Shown: one piece after another, positions 20,338-28,716 of the stretch | Layout: each line of letters starts with the position of its first letter | Numbering within the stretch: position 1 is the stretch's first letter | Assembly (NCBI GenBank): GCA_017619275.1 | Contig: JAFZSR010000012.1 | Span: forward strand, 1 to 54,910 | Direction: 5' to 3' | DNA length: 54,910 nt | Origin: Prevotella sp. | Lineage (GTDB): Bacteria; Bacteroidota; Bacteroidia; Bacteroidales; Bacteroidaceae | Made by a program: the position numbers and the translations under genes | Notes under the pieces: generated by a model | What the model saw: the letters and a program-made list of their open reading frames with translations, nothing else | Databases searched by the model: none | Told to the model about the DNA's origin: nothing

Positions 20338-20741
20338 AATTAGGTTGGGTCTGGGTTTTCTCTTTGCTCCTCTGTCTTTCCTGTAGCTCTGGCGACGGCC
20401 GTGAGAACACGCCTGAGTGGCAGGCCACGCTGGCAGCCAAGCAATGCTATGAAGCACTCTATATGCAGAAACGGCCCGAAGGATTCCTCTACGGGCGCCA
20501 GCATGCAGGAGAGCTGCCCCAGGACTATCGCCAGCAGCTGCTCGAAGCCTACCGCAGCCATATACGACGGACAGAGCGTGAGCACGGCGGCGTGAAAGCC
20601 ATCGACATGGCACGCAACGCCCTACCCGACTCCACGCTGGGTGTGATGCAGGTGTTCCTGCAACTGTCGTTCTACGACGGGAAGAAAGAAGAAATCGTGG
20701 TGCCGATGGTTCAATCCAACGGCACCTGGTGCATGAAGTGA
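20334..20741 (+). CDS. Small putative lipoprotein of unknown function
   Basis: This 135-residue protein has an N-terminal hydrophobic segment and a lipobox-like LCLSC, with the acylated cysteine probably C17. The mature part is soluble, contains a pair of aromatic-rich helices and ends [27 protein letters not shown] split across the last 30 residues. That ending resembles small lumazine/NTF2-like lipoproteins (DUF4878 type), but I cannot assign it with confidence. It overlaps the der stop by four bases, so it is translationally coupled to der. Its last 31 bases also overlap the 3' end of the convergent gene on the other strand. Confidence 0.7.
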   Translation: MKLGWVWVFSLLLCLSCSSGDGRENTPEWQATLAAKQCYEALYMQKRPEGFLYGRQHAGELPQDYRQQLLEAYRSHIRRTEREHGGVKAIDMARNALPDSTLGVMQVFLQLSFYDGKKEEIVVPMVQSNGTWCMK

Positions 20742-21940
20742 AGCAGCTGCTGCAGCTCGGCGCCCCGATGCCCCGGCAGGACGATGTGATGATTGCCGAT
20801 GGGCTGTGTGAGGAAGTAGTTGGCCTGTGACTTGTCGCTGAGGACGATTCGCAGTTGGGTGCGGCACAGGTCGCTGGCCGACTGGCAGCCCTCCAGACGT
20901 CCCTCGGCGATGAAGCTACGCTGCAAGTCGCCCGACAGCTTGAATACCGTGACAGGGCCAGGTTCCAAAAATCCCCTTATTCCCACTCCGATGCCCGACT
21001 CGAAATGCGTGTCGAGTTCGTAGCGCTGCACCATGTCGAGCGGTATGGTGCAATGGGCGAACAGTATCTCGCCCGCCGCGCAGTCGATGGCAGCAGGATT
21101 GGCCTGGAACCCCGACACCGCCGTTAGCGTCCGCCCCACCATCATCGAGAGCATGGCCGGCACATCGCCTTCGCAGCCAGCCACCAGCCCCTGTGCATTG
21201 AGCCTTGCCAATGCCAGGCAGCCCGTGTTGCCAACCGCCGAGAGCAAGTCGAAACACCGCAACGTGAACCCCTGCAGCCGATGGCGCTGCACCAGCCGCC
21301 GCAGTGCCTCGTAGATGCGTATGGCCCCAGGCAGTGCCGCACCGACAGCTGGCTCAGCCGCAGGCCAGTCCATCGGAGCCACCGGCAGTTCCTTGGTTTC
21401 GGCTATGACGTCGAGCAGCTCCTGCATCGGAATGTCAATGAGTTCAATGCCCAGCAGAGCCTTCACCCGTTCAGCATCGGCTTGACTGGCGATGAGCCAG
21501 TCCGACGGCTCTCCCACGATGCCCAGCCGCACGCCCTGCAGCCCTCGGAGCGCCTCGCTGGCCTTGGCCAACAGAAGAACCCGAGCCCGGACATAGTCGG
21601 CACGGCCGTGGATGATTTCGCCCCCGATGCCCTGCTGGCGCAAGAACGAGAGAATCTCCATCGAGGCAGCCAGCGAGTTGCTCTTGCCCGACGTGAGCAG
21701 CAGGAAGCCATGCCGCGCCTTGCCCAGGAGCGTGGGCAAGAGGCGGCGAAAGATGCCCTCGGTGCCGCCTGTGCGCACAAATATCAGACTGAGGGCATAG
21801 CGGCCATAGTCGCCGTAGTCGTTGCCCCGAAAGTCATACTCCAAGCCAAGGCTTGCCAGGAATTCCTGCGTCTGGGCTGCCACGGCCTCCTCGTTGTGCA
21901 GCTCCGAGGTGAGGGTGTAGATTGCAATTGAACGTTCCAT
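20711..21940 (-). CDS. Conserved protein resembling the L-fucose/L-arabinose isomerase fold
   Basis: The start at 21940 gives about 409 residues beginning MERSIAIYTLTSELH; the open frame extends to 22042, but that part covers the promoter box. The middle segment (GCLALARLNAQGLVAGCEGDVPAMLSMM, split) is typical of the C-terminal half of fucose isomerase-like proteins, where the E and D of CEGD are metal ligands. An early LLLTSGKSNSLAASMEIL and a late GHHIVLPGHRG-like stretch (residues 380-400) fit the same fold. It lies alone, away from other sugar-metabolism genes, so substrate and activity are unknown. Its 3' end overlaps the convergent lipoprotein gene by 31 bases. Confidence 0.6.
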   Translation of the reverse strand: MERSIAIYTLTSELHNEEAVAAQTQEFLASLGLEYDFRGNDYGDYGRYALSLIFVRTGGTEGIFRRLLPTLLGKARHGFLLLTSGKSNSLAASMEILSFLRQQGIGGEIIHGRADYVRARVLLLAKASEALRGLQGVRLGIVGEPSDWLIASQADAERVKALLGIELIDIPMQELLDVIAETKELPVAPMDWPAAEPAVGAALPGAIRIYEALRRLVQRHRLQGFTLRCFDLLSAVGNTGCLALARLNAQGLVAGCEGDVPAMLSMMVGRTLTAVSGFQANPAAIDCAAGEILFAHCTIPLDMVQRYELDTHFESGIGVGIRGFLEPGPVTVFKLSGDLQRSFIAEGRLEGCQSASDLCRTQLRIVLSDKSQANYFLTQPIGNHHIVLPGHRGAELQQLLHFMHQVPLD

Positions 21941-21967
21941 CGTCGTTAAGCGTAAAAATATTCCTTG

Positions 21968-21975
21968 CAAAGTTA
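21968..21975 (-). promoter_or_regulatory. -7 box for the isomerase-like gene
   Basis: The minus strand reads TAACTTTG, 27 bases upstream of the ATG at 21940. This supports that start over the longer open frame. Confidence 0.6.
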
Positions 21976-22059
21976 CGCTTTTTTCCGAGAAGACGGACAA
22001 AAAATGCGAGGAAAAAGAAAAAAATGGCCGATGATGGTGCAAATGCGTGTTTTTTTTCG

Positions 22060-22067
22060 TAACTTCG
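22060..22067 (+). promoter_or_regulatory. Near-consensus -7 box for the DUF5009-type gene
   Basis: TAACTTCG differs at one position from TAACTTTG. It lies 35 bases before the ATG at 22103, after a run of eight T. Confidence 0.4.
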
Positions 22068-22102
22068 CGCCATCATTCGGCAACTACAGCCACCGAGCAA
22101 TT

Positions 22103-23194
22103 ATGAACGAAACGAAAAACAAGCGACTGCTATCGCTCGACGTGCTTCGCGGACTCACCGTGGCGGGCATGATTTTGGTCAACAACGGCTATGGCGAAAG
22201 CTTCGAGATGCTTCGACACTCGAAGTGGAACGGCATGACGCCCTGCGACCTGGTGTTCCCCTTCTTCCTCTTCATCGTGGGCGTGTCGTGCTACCTCTCG
22301 ATGTCGAAGTTCAACTTCAAGCCCTCGCGCCCCACCCTCCTGAAGGTGTTTCGGCGCACGGTGCTGCTCTTCGCACTGGGCCTGTTCATCAACTGGTTCG
22401 ACCATGCCATCGAGGGCGACCTGCTCTGCTTCGGCCACCTGCGCCTATGGGCGGTGCTGCAGCGCATTGCACTATGCTATTTCTTCGCGTCGCTCTTCGC
22501 CCTCTACGTTCCCCACCGCTACACCATCCACACCATCATCGGCCTGCTGGCCGTCTATGCCATCATCTTGTTATGGGGCAATGGCTATGCCGAGGACGCC
22601 TCGGTGAACATCCTGGCGCAGGTCGACATCAGCCTCTTTGGCACGGAGCACCTCTACCACAAGAGCCCTGTCGACCCCGAAGGCCTCCTGGGCACCATCA
22701 GCGGCGTGGCGCATGTGCTGCTGGGATTCTGGTGTGGCCAGCAAATCAAGCAGCGCAAGAACATCGAGGAGAAGACGCTGGCCGTCTTTGCCCTCGGAGC
22801 CGTGTGCGTCGTGGGCGGCTATCTGCTCGACTATGGCCTGCCGCTCAACAAGCGCATCTGGAGCCCCAGCTATGTGCTGATGACCTGTGGTCTCTGCGCC
22901 CTGCTCCTGGCACTGTTCATCAATATGGAACGGTCGGCCCGCAACGCTGAACGCAACACCTTCTTCACCTTCTTCCGCATCTTCGGCGTCAACGCCCTCG
23001 CCATCTACGTCGCCAGCGAGCTGCTGGCCATCCTCTTTGGCCACTTCGGCATCAGCGACGCCATCTACAACGCCCTGCACTCCGTCATCCAGTGGGACAA
23101 ATGGGCCTCGCTGGCCTACGCTCTCACCTTCGTGGGCATCAACTTCCTGATTGGCTACATTCTTTGGAAACGTAAAATATTCATTAAACTCTAA
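22103..23194 (+). CDS. DUF5009/NagX-like membrane acyltransferase family protein
   Basis: From ATG 22103 the protein has 363 residues and begins MNETKNKRLLSLDVLRGLTVAGMI. It is a multi-pass membrane protein (about ten hydrophobic segments) of the COG4299 group, related to heparan-alpha-glucosaminide N-acetyltransferase. The family hallmark, a histidine/aspartate-containing first loop (MLRHSKWNGMTPCDLVFPFF region), is present near residues 36-60. Members are thought to transfer acetyl groups across the membrane or handle amino sugars; the substrate here is unknown. The first ATG of the open frame at 21965 would precede the promoter and is rejected. A small lipoprotein gene follows after six bases. 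Confidence 0.85.
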   Translation: MNETKNKRLLSLDVLRGLTVAGMILVNNGYGESFEMLRHSKWNGMTPCDLVFPFFLFIVGVSCYLSMSKFNFKPSRPTLLKVFRRTVLLFALGLFINWFDHAIEGDLLCFGHLRLWAVLQRIALCYFFASLFALYVPHRYTIHTIIGLLAVYAIILLWGNGYAEDASVNILAQVDISLFGTEHLYHKSPVDPEGLLGTISGVAHVLLGFWCGQQIKQRKNIEEKTLAVFALGAVCVVGGYLLDYGLPLNKRIWSPSYVLMTCGLCALLLALFINMERSARNAERNTFFTFFRIFGVNALAIYVASELLAILFGHFGISDAIYNALHSVIQWDKWASLAYALTFVGINFLIGYILWKRKIFIKL

Positions 23195-23200
23195 AACCAC

Positions 23201-23809
23201 ATGAAGACCATACCTCTTATCCTGCTCGGCGCCGCCCTCACGCTGGCAGCATGCAGCAGCAAAGACAACCAGCGCAGCACCCCTGCCACCAATGTTGAAA
23301 ACGAAACCGAGCTGGCCAGCGACGACGAGCCACAGCTGCCGGAGCGCGGCGACTTCACCTTCGCCACCGACCTGCACGTGAGCAGCGTAGACGACCCCAT
23401 CGCCGACAGCATCGTGGTCCACATCAAGCTCAATGGGAAAGAGCACCTGACGCTGGGCTGTACGCCCATCCCCCTCGACACCACCTACTGGACAGGCTTT
23501 GGCGACATCATAGAGGACGACATCAATTTCGACGGCATCGCCGACCTGCGGGTATGCCTCGGCCCGTCGAATTACTTTGGCAACTTCGTCTACGACGCCT
23601 GGCTGTGGAACCCCAAGACCCATAAGTTCGACTTTATAGAAGAGTTCAACGAGATAACGGATCCAGAACTCGACCCAGAGAACATGCGCATCAAAGGCTC
23701 GTGGCGGCTCGACAACGAATATGAGGAATCCGTCTACAAATGGGAGAAAGGCAAGCTGGTGAAAGAAAGCAGCAAGACCATCGACCTGAACGAGATTTAC
23801 GAAGAATAA
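23201..23809 (+). CDS. Putative lipoprotein with FG-GAP-like calcium motif
   Basis: This 202-residue protein has a signal peptide and lipobox LAAC (C18), followed by an acidic low-complexity stretch to about residue 48. The rest resembles XAC2610-type or FG-GAP-like proteins, with an EF-hand-like calcium loop DINFDGIADLRV near residues 107-118. It is likely anchored in a membrane and exposed to the periplasm or the outside. It sits in a tight same-strand run with the DUF5009-type gene upstream (6-base gap) and another exported protein downstream (15-base gap). Function is unknown. Confidence 0.75.
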   Translation: MKTIPLILLGAALTLAACSSKDNQRSTPATNVENETELASDDEPQLPERGDFTFATDLHVSSVDDPIADSIVVHIKLNGKEHLTLGCTPIPLDTTYWTGFGDIIEDDINFDGIADLRVCLGPSNYFGNFVYDAWLWNPKTHKFDFIEEFNEITDPELDPENMRIKGSWRLDNEYEESVYKWEKGKLVKESSKTIDLNEIYEE

Positions 23810-23824
23810 TAACAGAAAACAGCC

Positions 23825-24367
23825 ATGAAAAAGCTTCTCACCCTTCTACTGCTGCTCAGCACCATGGCAGCACAAGCCCAGACGGGAAAGGCTGCCTCCG
23901 ACCAGGTGGCCAAGATTCGCGCCCGCTATGCCGAGGCCAAGCAGATGATGGCCAACGAAGGCGAAGACTGGATGACCCAAAACCACATCGTGGTGAACGC
24001 CACCTACATGTGCCCCGGCGCTGGGCCACGCAACGAGAACATACAGTTCTACTTCACACTCGACGAGGACGAGACGTCTGACAGCTTCTACTCGCGCACC
24101 CCCTACCTCATCACGCGCAGCTACAACGTGGCGCCACGCAAGTTCTACGAGGAATACCTCTACGACGCCAAGGGGCGCCTCATCTTCTTCTACTCATCCA
24201 ACGACAGCTATGAGTCGGAGGCCAAAGACGAGTCGCGCTACTACTGGAACGCGTCGGCCAAGCTGGTGCACCAGCAGAAGCAGGGCGAGACGCTCTACTC
24301 AGAAGCCCAAGCCCGGGGGATGTCAGACCATCTTCTACAGACGTTCCGCATGCTCGTCATTCCGTAG
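23825..24367 (+). CDS. Secreted hypothetical protein
   Basis: This 180-residue protein has a clear signal peptide (MKKLLTLLLLLSTMAAQAQ, cleavage near residue 19). The mature part begins with a charged helical stretch (about 20-50), then a beta-rich part with Tyr- and Phe-containing strands and a YDAKGRLIFFYSSND segment. That pattern resembles a repeat or beta-meander reporter-like fold, but no family was recognised. It is probably periplasmic. Close spacing suggests co-transcription with the lipoprotein upstream and the DHH phosphoesterase downstream. Confidence 0.75.
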   Translation: MKKLLTLLLLLSTMAAQAQTGKAASDQVAKIRARYAEAKQMMANEGEDWMTQNHIVVNATYMCPGAGPRNENIQFYFTLDEDETSDSFYSRTPYLITRSYNVAPRKFYEEYLYDAKGRLIFFYSSNDSYESEAKDESRYYWNASAKLVHQQKQGETLYSEAQARGMSDHLLQTFRMLVIP

Positions 24368-24396
24368 TGGAAGAAGCCCCCTAAAACTAGTAAACA

Positions 24397-25437
24397 ATGC
24401 TGAAAAATATCATCCCCACCGACGAGTGCGCACAGCTGCGCGCCCTCATCCACGAGAGCGAGACCATCGTCTGCGTATGCCACCAGAATCCCGACGGCGA
24501 CGCCCTGGGCAGCAGCCTGGCGTGGGCCGAGGTGCTGAAGACCTGCTTCGGCAAGCAGGCCCAGGTGTTCGTGCCCGACCAATACCCCGACTATCTGCAG
24601 TGGCTGCCCAACAGCGAAAAGCTCATCCGCTACGACAAGCACCGCGAGGGCTGCGACTTCGTGCTGCAGCACGCCGACCTGGTGTTCTGCCTCGACTTCA
24701 ACACCGCCCACCGCACCGCCGACATGGAGGCCTCGCTCTGCGCCTCGCCCGCCAAGAAGGTACTCATCGACCATCACCTCGACCCCGCCGTGCCCGCCGC
24801 CATCACCATCTCGCACCCCGAAGCCAGCAGCACCAGCGAGCTGGTGTTCCGCCTCGCCTGGCAGCTGGGATGCTTCGAGCAGCTGGGCAAGCAGTTCGCC
24901 GTGCCCGTCTACTGCGGCATGATGACCGACACCGGCGGCTTCACCTACAACAGCAACGACCCCGACATCTACTTCATCATCTCGCAGCTGCTCACCAAGC
25001 ACATCAACAAAGACAAGATCTACCGCAACGTCTACAACAACTTCTCCGAGAACCGCCTGCGCCTCACCGGCTTCGTCATGCTCGAGCGGCTGGTGGTCGA
25101 CGCCGCCCGCCACGCCAGCTACTTCACCCTGAGCCGCGACGACCTGCGCCGCTTCCACTTCATGAAGGGCGACGCCGAGGGACTGGTGAACATGCCCCTG
25201 CAGATCAAGGGCCACAAGCTCAGCATCTCGCTGCGCGAAGACACCGAGAAGGACAACCTGGTGTGGGTGAGCCTGCGCTCCGTCGACCAGTTCCCCTGCA
25301 ACCAGGTGGCCGCCCGCTTCTTCAACGGGGGAGGCCATCTCAACGCCTCCGGCGGGCGCCTCTTCTGCTCCCTCAGCGAAGCCGTGGAAGTGGCGAAGAA
25401 CGCCATCACCGCCTTTGAGAAAGAACTGAAAGGATAA
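24397..25437 (+). CDS. nrnA: DHH-family phosphoesterase (NrnA-like oligoribonuclease / pAp phosphatase)
   Basis: This 346-residue cytoplasmic enzyme degrades very short RNAs and 3'-phosphoadenosine 5'-phosphate. Motif I is NPDGDALGSS (residues 31-40, metal ligands D33 and D35). D100 lies in VFCLDFN and the DHH triad is D125-H126-H127 in LIDHHLD. The DHHA1 substrate-binding domain ends with GGGHLNASGG near residue 312. Length and motif order are normal for NrnA. Base composition is very GC-rich compared with the flanking intergenic DNA. The gene ends at a strong hairpin terminator at 25481-25557. Confidence 0.93.
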   Translation: MLKNIIPTDECAQLRALIHESETIVCVCHQNPDGDALGSSLAWAEVLKTCFGKQAQVFVPDQYPDYLQWLPNSEKLIRYDKHREGCDFVLQHADLVFCLDFNTAHRTADMEASLCASPAKKVLIDHHLDPAVPAAITISHPEASSTSELVFRLAWQLGCFEQLGKQFAVPVYCGMMTDTGGFTYNSNDPDIYFIISQLLTKHINKDKIYRNVYNNFSENRLRLTGFVMLERLVVDAARHASYFTLSRDDLRRFHFMKGDAEGLVNMPLQIKGHKLSISLREDTEKDNLVWVSLRSVDQFPCNQVAARFFNGGGHLNASGGRLFCSLSEAVEVAKNAITAFEKELKG

Positions 25438-25480
25438 ACCCAAAACCATAAAAACAACAAGGCGCAGCCCCTCCCTTCAA

Positions 25481-25557
25481 CTACTCTTTATACACATTTC
25501 CGAATGGTAACCCGAAGGGGTTTTCCATCGAAGATGTGTATAAAGAGTAGCTTTTTT
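25481..25557 (+). terminator. Long two-level hairpin terminator after nrnA
   Basis: CTACTCTTTATACACAT (25481-25497) pairs perfectly with ATGTGTATAAAGAGTAG (25534-25550). Inside, ATGG..AACCC-GAAG-GGGTT..CCAT forms a nested stem. A C and six T follow. The stem is unusually long for a simple terminator, so it could also act as an mRNA 3'-end stabiliser or a small RNA. Confidence 0.85.
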
Positions 25558-25587
25558 CTAGTATAGCCCTCTCTCATTTTTCTTTTC

Positions 25588-25740
25588 AATATTGGTGTCC
25601 GGGAAAAGGAGCCTGCATCAGGACTTCTGCTTCAGACACGCAGACATTCTTTAGACCATGTCGTGGTTTTTATAGATTACGTCGTAGTTTATAAAAACTG
25701 CGTCACAGTTTATATAGGGCGCGTCGTAGTTCAAACAAAT
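25588..25740 (+). repeat. 21-bp palindromic-box array with leader, copy 2
   Basis: A leader (25588-25654), starting AATATTGGTGTCCGGGAAAA and ending GCAGACATTC..AG, is followed by four 21-base units (25655-25740). It lies between the nrnA terminator and the convergent glycosyltransferase-like gene. Unit order and spacer sequences match copy 3. Confidence 0.85.
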
Positions 25741-25777
25741 ATCACAACACCTCCCATGATTTTGGGGGATTATCGAC

Positions 25778-26701
25778 TTAGTCGAAATAATGGAGCCAGG
25801 TGTTCACGTCGTAGCGTTGCTTCACGTCGTGGGGCACCTCCACGGCGGGAGTGCCCATGAAAGCGGGCAGCTGCGAGGGGTGGTCCTTGCCCAGGATGAA
25901 GATGTTGTGCGGATGGTAGAAAGGGAACTGGGCGATGTGGGCGTTCTCGGTGAGCAGCTTCTTGTTGAAGAACAGGGCCTCGAGGGGTCGGCGTGTCAGC
26001 CCCACCTGTCCCTCCTGGAAGAGGTCGACCAGGCAGCGGCTCTGCCGCACATAGTGCAGGTACTCCTCATAGTCGATGCGGGACTGCCCACCCTCGCCCA
26101 CCACGAGGAACTGGCAGGTGAAGCCTTGCTCCTGCAGGGTGTGCTTGAGCTGGTCGAGCCGCTCGCCACGATCCTTGCGCACGCCGCAGAAGAAGAAGTC
26201 GTAGCGCGGCACGTCGTCGTAAGGCTCGGGGAAGCGATAGAACTGGGGGGCATAGGTCATCCCGTAGTCGGCCGACTCCTGGGGGTCGAAGCTCACCAGG
26301 TGGTAGCCCATCTGCTTCATGCGCTCCACACGCTGCGCCACCTCGTCGGGGGGGATGAAGAAGCGCAGGCAGTTGTTGAAGTACTGGAAGCGGCGCACCC
26401 CCTTGGGCGTGAGCCAGGCGATGGCTTGCAGGGTGCGCAGGTTGGTGACGCCGTTCACGATGAGGCGGTCGCCGCTGCGCAGGGTGGTGAGCCACTGGTA
26501 GCCGCGGTAGCCCGTGATGAGCTCGGTGAGGCGGCCGCCCAGGGGGATGCGCCCCACAAGCAGGAACTTGAGCACCCGGCGCGGGAAGGAGCGGGGCTGA
26601 AGGGCAAAGTCGGGGACGAACACCAGGTCGTGGCCCGCCGCCAGCCCGCCGAAGATGTAGGCGGGGGCCTCGTCGACCACCTTGGGATAGTAGAGTGCCA
26701 T
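25778..26701 (-). CDS. Glycosyltransferase-like protein, surface-glycan locus
   Basis: This 307-residue cytoplasmic protein begins MALYYPKVVDEAPAYIFGGL and has no membrane segment. The N-terminal half reads like a nucleotide-sugar-enzyme fold with a VNGVTNLRTLQAI stretch (residues 83-95). The C-terminal part has a Rossmann-like segment ending PLEALFFNKKLLTENAHI (near 245-262), a pattern seen in capsule or LPS glycosyltransferases where the EAL..KK glutamate contacts the sugar nucleotide. Two surface-polysaccharide genes start on the opposite strand just upstream. Family assignment is tentative. Confidence 0.5.
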   Translation of the reverse strand: MALYYPKVVDEAPAYIFGGLAAGHDLVFVPDFALQPRSFPRRVLKFLLVGRIPLGGRLTELITGYRGYQWLTTLRSGDRLIVNGVTNLRTLQAIAWLTPKGVRRFQYFNNCLRFFIPPDEVAQRVERMKQMGYHLVSFDPQESADYGMTYAPQFYRFPEPYDDVPRYDFFFCGVRKDRGERLDQLKHTLQEQGFTCQFLVVGEGGQSRIDYEEYLHYVRQSRCLVDLFQEGQVGLTRRPLEALFFNKKLLTENAHIAQFPFYHPHNIFILGKDHPSQLPAFMGTPAVEVPHDVKQRYDVNTWLHYFD

Positions 26702-26724
26702 AGCAGTGCTTTCGATTGATGATG

Positions 26725-26732
26725 CAAAAGTA
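26725..26732 (-). promoter_or_regulatory. -7 box for the glycosyltransferase-like gene
   Basis: The minus strand reads TACTTTTG, 23 bases upstream of the ATG at 26701. It is divergent from the LicD promoter. Confidence 0.6.
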
Positions 26733-26838
26733 ATGCTTTTCGGCGGAATGAGGACAGGAAAAGGGTGTTTTTCGGCGCCAGCGGAGCGGTTTTTTGTATT
26801 TTTTTGCAGATTACGATGGCGGTCTCGAAAAAAAACGC

Positions 26839-26846
26839 TATTTTTG
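26839..26846 (+). promoter_or_regulatory. -7 box for licD
   Basis: TATTTTTG fits TAnnTTTG, 31 bases before the ATG at 26878. It lies downstream of the earlier in-frame ATG (26794), which argues for the later start. Confidence 0.55.
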
Positions 26847-26877
26847 CAAAAATCTTTTCGCTACGACGACGACCTGC

Positions 26878-27711
26878 ATGAGCAACACCCCTACCCTCAC
26901 CCACGAGGAGCTGCGGCAACGCTTCAACCCCGACGGCTCGCTGCTGCGCCGCCAGCAGCTGCGCATGCTCGACATGCTGCTGGTGCTCGACGATATCTGC
27001 CAGCGCCACCACATCCGCTACTGGCTGAGCAGCGGCACGCTCATCGGCGCCCTGCGCCACGAGGGCTTCATCCCCTGGGACGACGACCTCGACGTGGAGA
27101 TGATGCGCAACGACTATCTGCAACTGCTGAAGGTTCTGCCACAGGAGCTGCCCGACTGGATGGCCCTGCAAGACGACACCACCGACCCCGCCTACTTCTT
27201 CTTCTATGCGAAGCTGCGCGACCGACGCTCGCGCCTTGAAGAGACGAACAACTACGACCGCCAGCTGCGCGAGCGCGGCATCTACATCGACATCTTCCCC
27301 TTGGAGCGCCAACGCCGGTGGCTGCACATCGTGGGCGAGAAGACCGTGGGCCACATGTACAAGGTGTGGCGCACCAGCACCGACGATGCCCGCAGCCTGC
27401 GCACCGTGAGGCGCATCTTCGGCTTCAACCGCCGCGTGGTGTTCCCCGTGCTGCGCTTCCTCTGCCGTGTGCTGGGGGCAAAGGTCGTCACCAGCGGCAT
27501 GGGCATCCCCTTCCATAATCCCCGCTACGAGCAAGACATCTTCCCCCTGACCACCCATGCCTTCGAGGGGCACCAGCTGCCCGTGCCCAAGGATGCCGAC
27601 CACCTGCTGCGCGGCATCTACGGCGACTACCTGCAGCTGCCCGACCTGAGCGGGGTGGCTCCTCATGCCAACAAACTTGAATTCTATGACGAAACATCCA
27701 GCCAAGATTGA
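26878..27711 (+). CDS. LicD family nucleotidyl/phosphocholine transferase-like protein
   Basis: This 277-residue protein from ATG 26878 begins MSNTPTLTHEELRQRF. The LicD domain shows HIRYWLSSGTLIGALRHEG (residues 45-63) and the acidic motif PWDDDLDVEM (D68-D70, D72), expected to bind metal and nucleotide. LicD proteins attach phosphocholine or similar groups to surface glycans. The pairing with a glycosyltransferase just downstream (26-base overlap) suggests a small surface-glycan modification unit. Confidence 0.88.
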   Translation: MSNTPTLTHEELRQRFNPDGSLLRRQQLRMLDMLLVLDDICQRHHIRYWLSSGTLIGALRHEGFIPWDDDLDVEMMRNDYLQLLKVLPQELPDWMALQDDTTDPAYFFFYAKLRDRRSRLEETNNYDRQLRERGIYIDIFPLERQRRWLHIVGEKTVGHMYKVWRTSTDDARSLRTVRRIFGFNRRVVFPVLRFLCRVLGAKVVTSGMGIPFHNPRYEQDIFPLTTHAFEGHQLPVPKDADHLLRGIYGDYLQLPDLSGVAPHANKLEFYDETSSQD

Positions 27712-28711
27712 CGTGGCAGTGCTGCTGCTGTTCTTCACGCGCACCGACTCGTTCCAGAAAGTGTTCGACGAGGTGCGGCGCGCCCGCCCCTCGCGCCTGT
27801 TCCTCTTCCAAGACGGTCCGCGCGGCGAGCGCGACTTGGCAGGCATCGAGGCCTGCCGCGCCATCGTGGCCGACGACCAGATTGACTGGGAGTGCGACGT
27901 GCACCGCAACTACCAGGAGCACAACCTGGGTTGCGACCCCTCGGAATACCTGTCGCAGAAATGGGCGTTCAGCCTGGCCGACAAGTGCATCGTGCTCGAA
28001 GACGACGACGTGCCCTCGCAATCGTTCTTCCCCTTCTGCAAGGAGCTGCTCGACCGCTACGAGCACGACGAGCGCATCAGCATCATCGCCGGCTTCAACA
28101 CCGACGAGGTGACGCCTGGCGTGCCCTACGACTATTTCTTCACCTCGGTGCAGAGCATCTGGGGATGGGCGTCGTGGCGGCGCGTCATCGACCGTTGGGA
28201 GGGCAACTACGCCTTCCTCGACGATGACTTCAACATGCGGCAGCTGGAGGCCTTGCGGAAGCAACGCGACTACCGCGACGAGATGATCAAGATGTTTCGC
28301 GACCACCGGGCCACGGGCAAGGAATACTACGAGAGCATCATGTGGGCCGACATGGTGCTCAACTCGGGCCTTACCATCATGCCCACCAAGAACCTCATCA
28401 ACAACCTGGGAGCCACCAACGACTCCACCCACTACTCGGCGCTGCCCACGATGAATCACCGCATGCGCCGCATCTTCACCATGCAGCGCCACGAGCTGGA
28501 GTTTCCCTTGAAGCATCCGAAGTATGTGATTGAGAACGTGGAGTATAAGGAGCACCGCTACAAGGTGCTGGCCTGGAACCACCCGTGGACGAAGGTGTGC
28601 AACTCGATGGAAGAGCTGTGGCTGAACCTGAAGGCGGGCAACTTCAAGTTCATCGCCACGTCGGCTGCCCGCCGTCTGCGCAAATGGACAGGCCGCGACC
28701 AGCACAAATAG
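27686..28711 (+). CDS. Glycosyltransferase (GT2-like, HlpA type)
   Basis: The start at 27686 gives 341 residues beginning MTKHPAKIDVAVLLLFFTRTDSF; an ATG at 27665 would add seven. The acidic VLEDDDVPSQSFFPF motif (near residues 103-117) is the DxD-type metal and sugar-nucleotide site of a GT-A fold, and SIWGWASWRRVIDRWEGNY follows near 155. No membrane segment is present, so it acts at the cytoplasmic face. It overlaps the end of licD, so the two are translated together, presumably on the same glycan. The convergent nadD gene ends six bases beyond its stop. Confidence 0.75.
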   Translation: MTKHPAKIDVAVLLLFFTRTDSFQKVFDEVRRARPSRLFLFQDGPRGERDLAGIEACRAIVADDQIDWECDVHRNYQEHNLGCDPSEYLSQKWAFSLADKCIVLEDDDVPSQSFFPFCKELLDRYEHDERISIIAGFNTDEVTPGVPYDYFFTSVQSIWGWASWRRVIDRWEGNYAFLDDDFNMRQLEALRKQRDYRDEMIKMFRDHRATGKEYYESIMWADMVLNSGLTIMPTKNLINNLGATNDSTHYSALPTMNHRMRRIFTMQRHELEFPLKHPKYVIENVEYKEHRYKVLAWNHPWTKVCNSMEELWLNLKAGNFKFIATSAARRLRKWTGRDQHK

Positions 28712-28716
28712 AAAAA

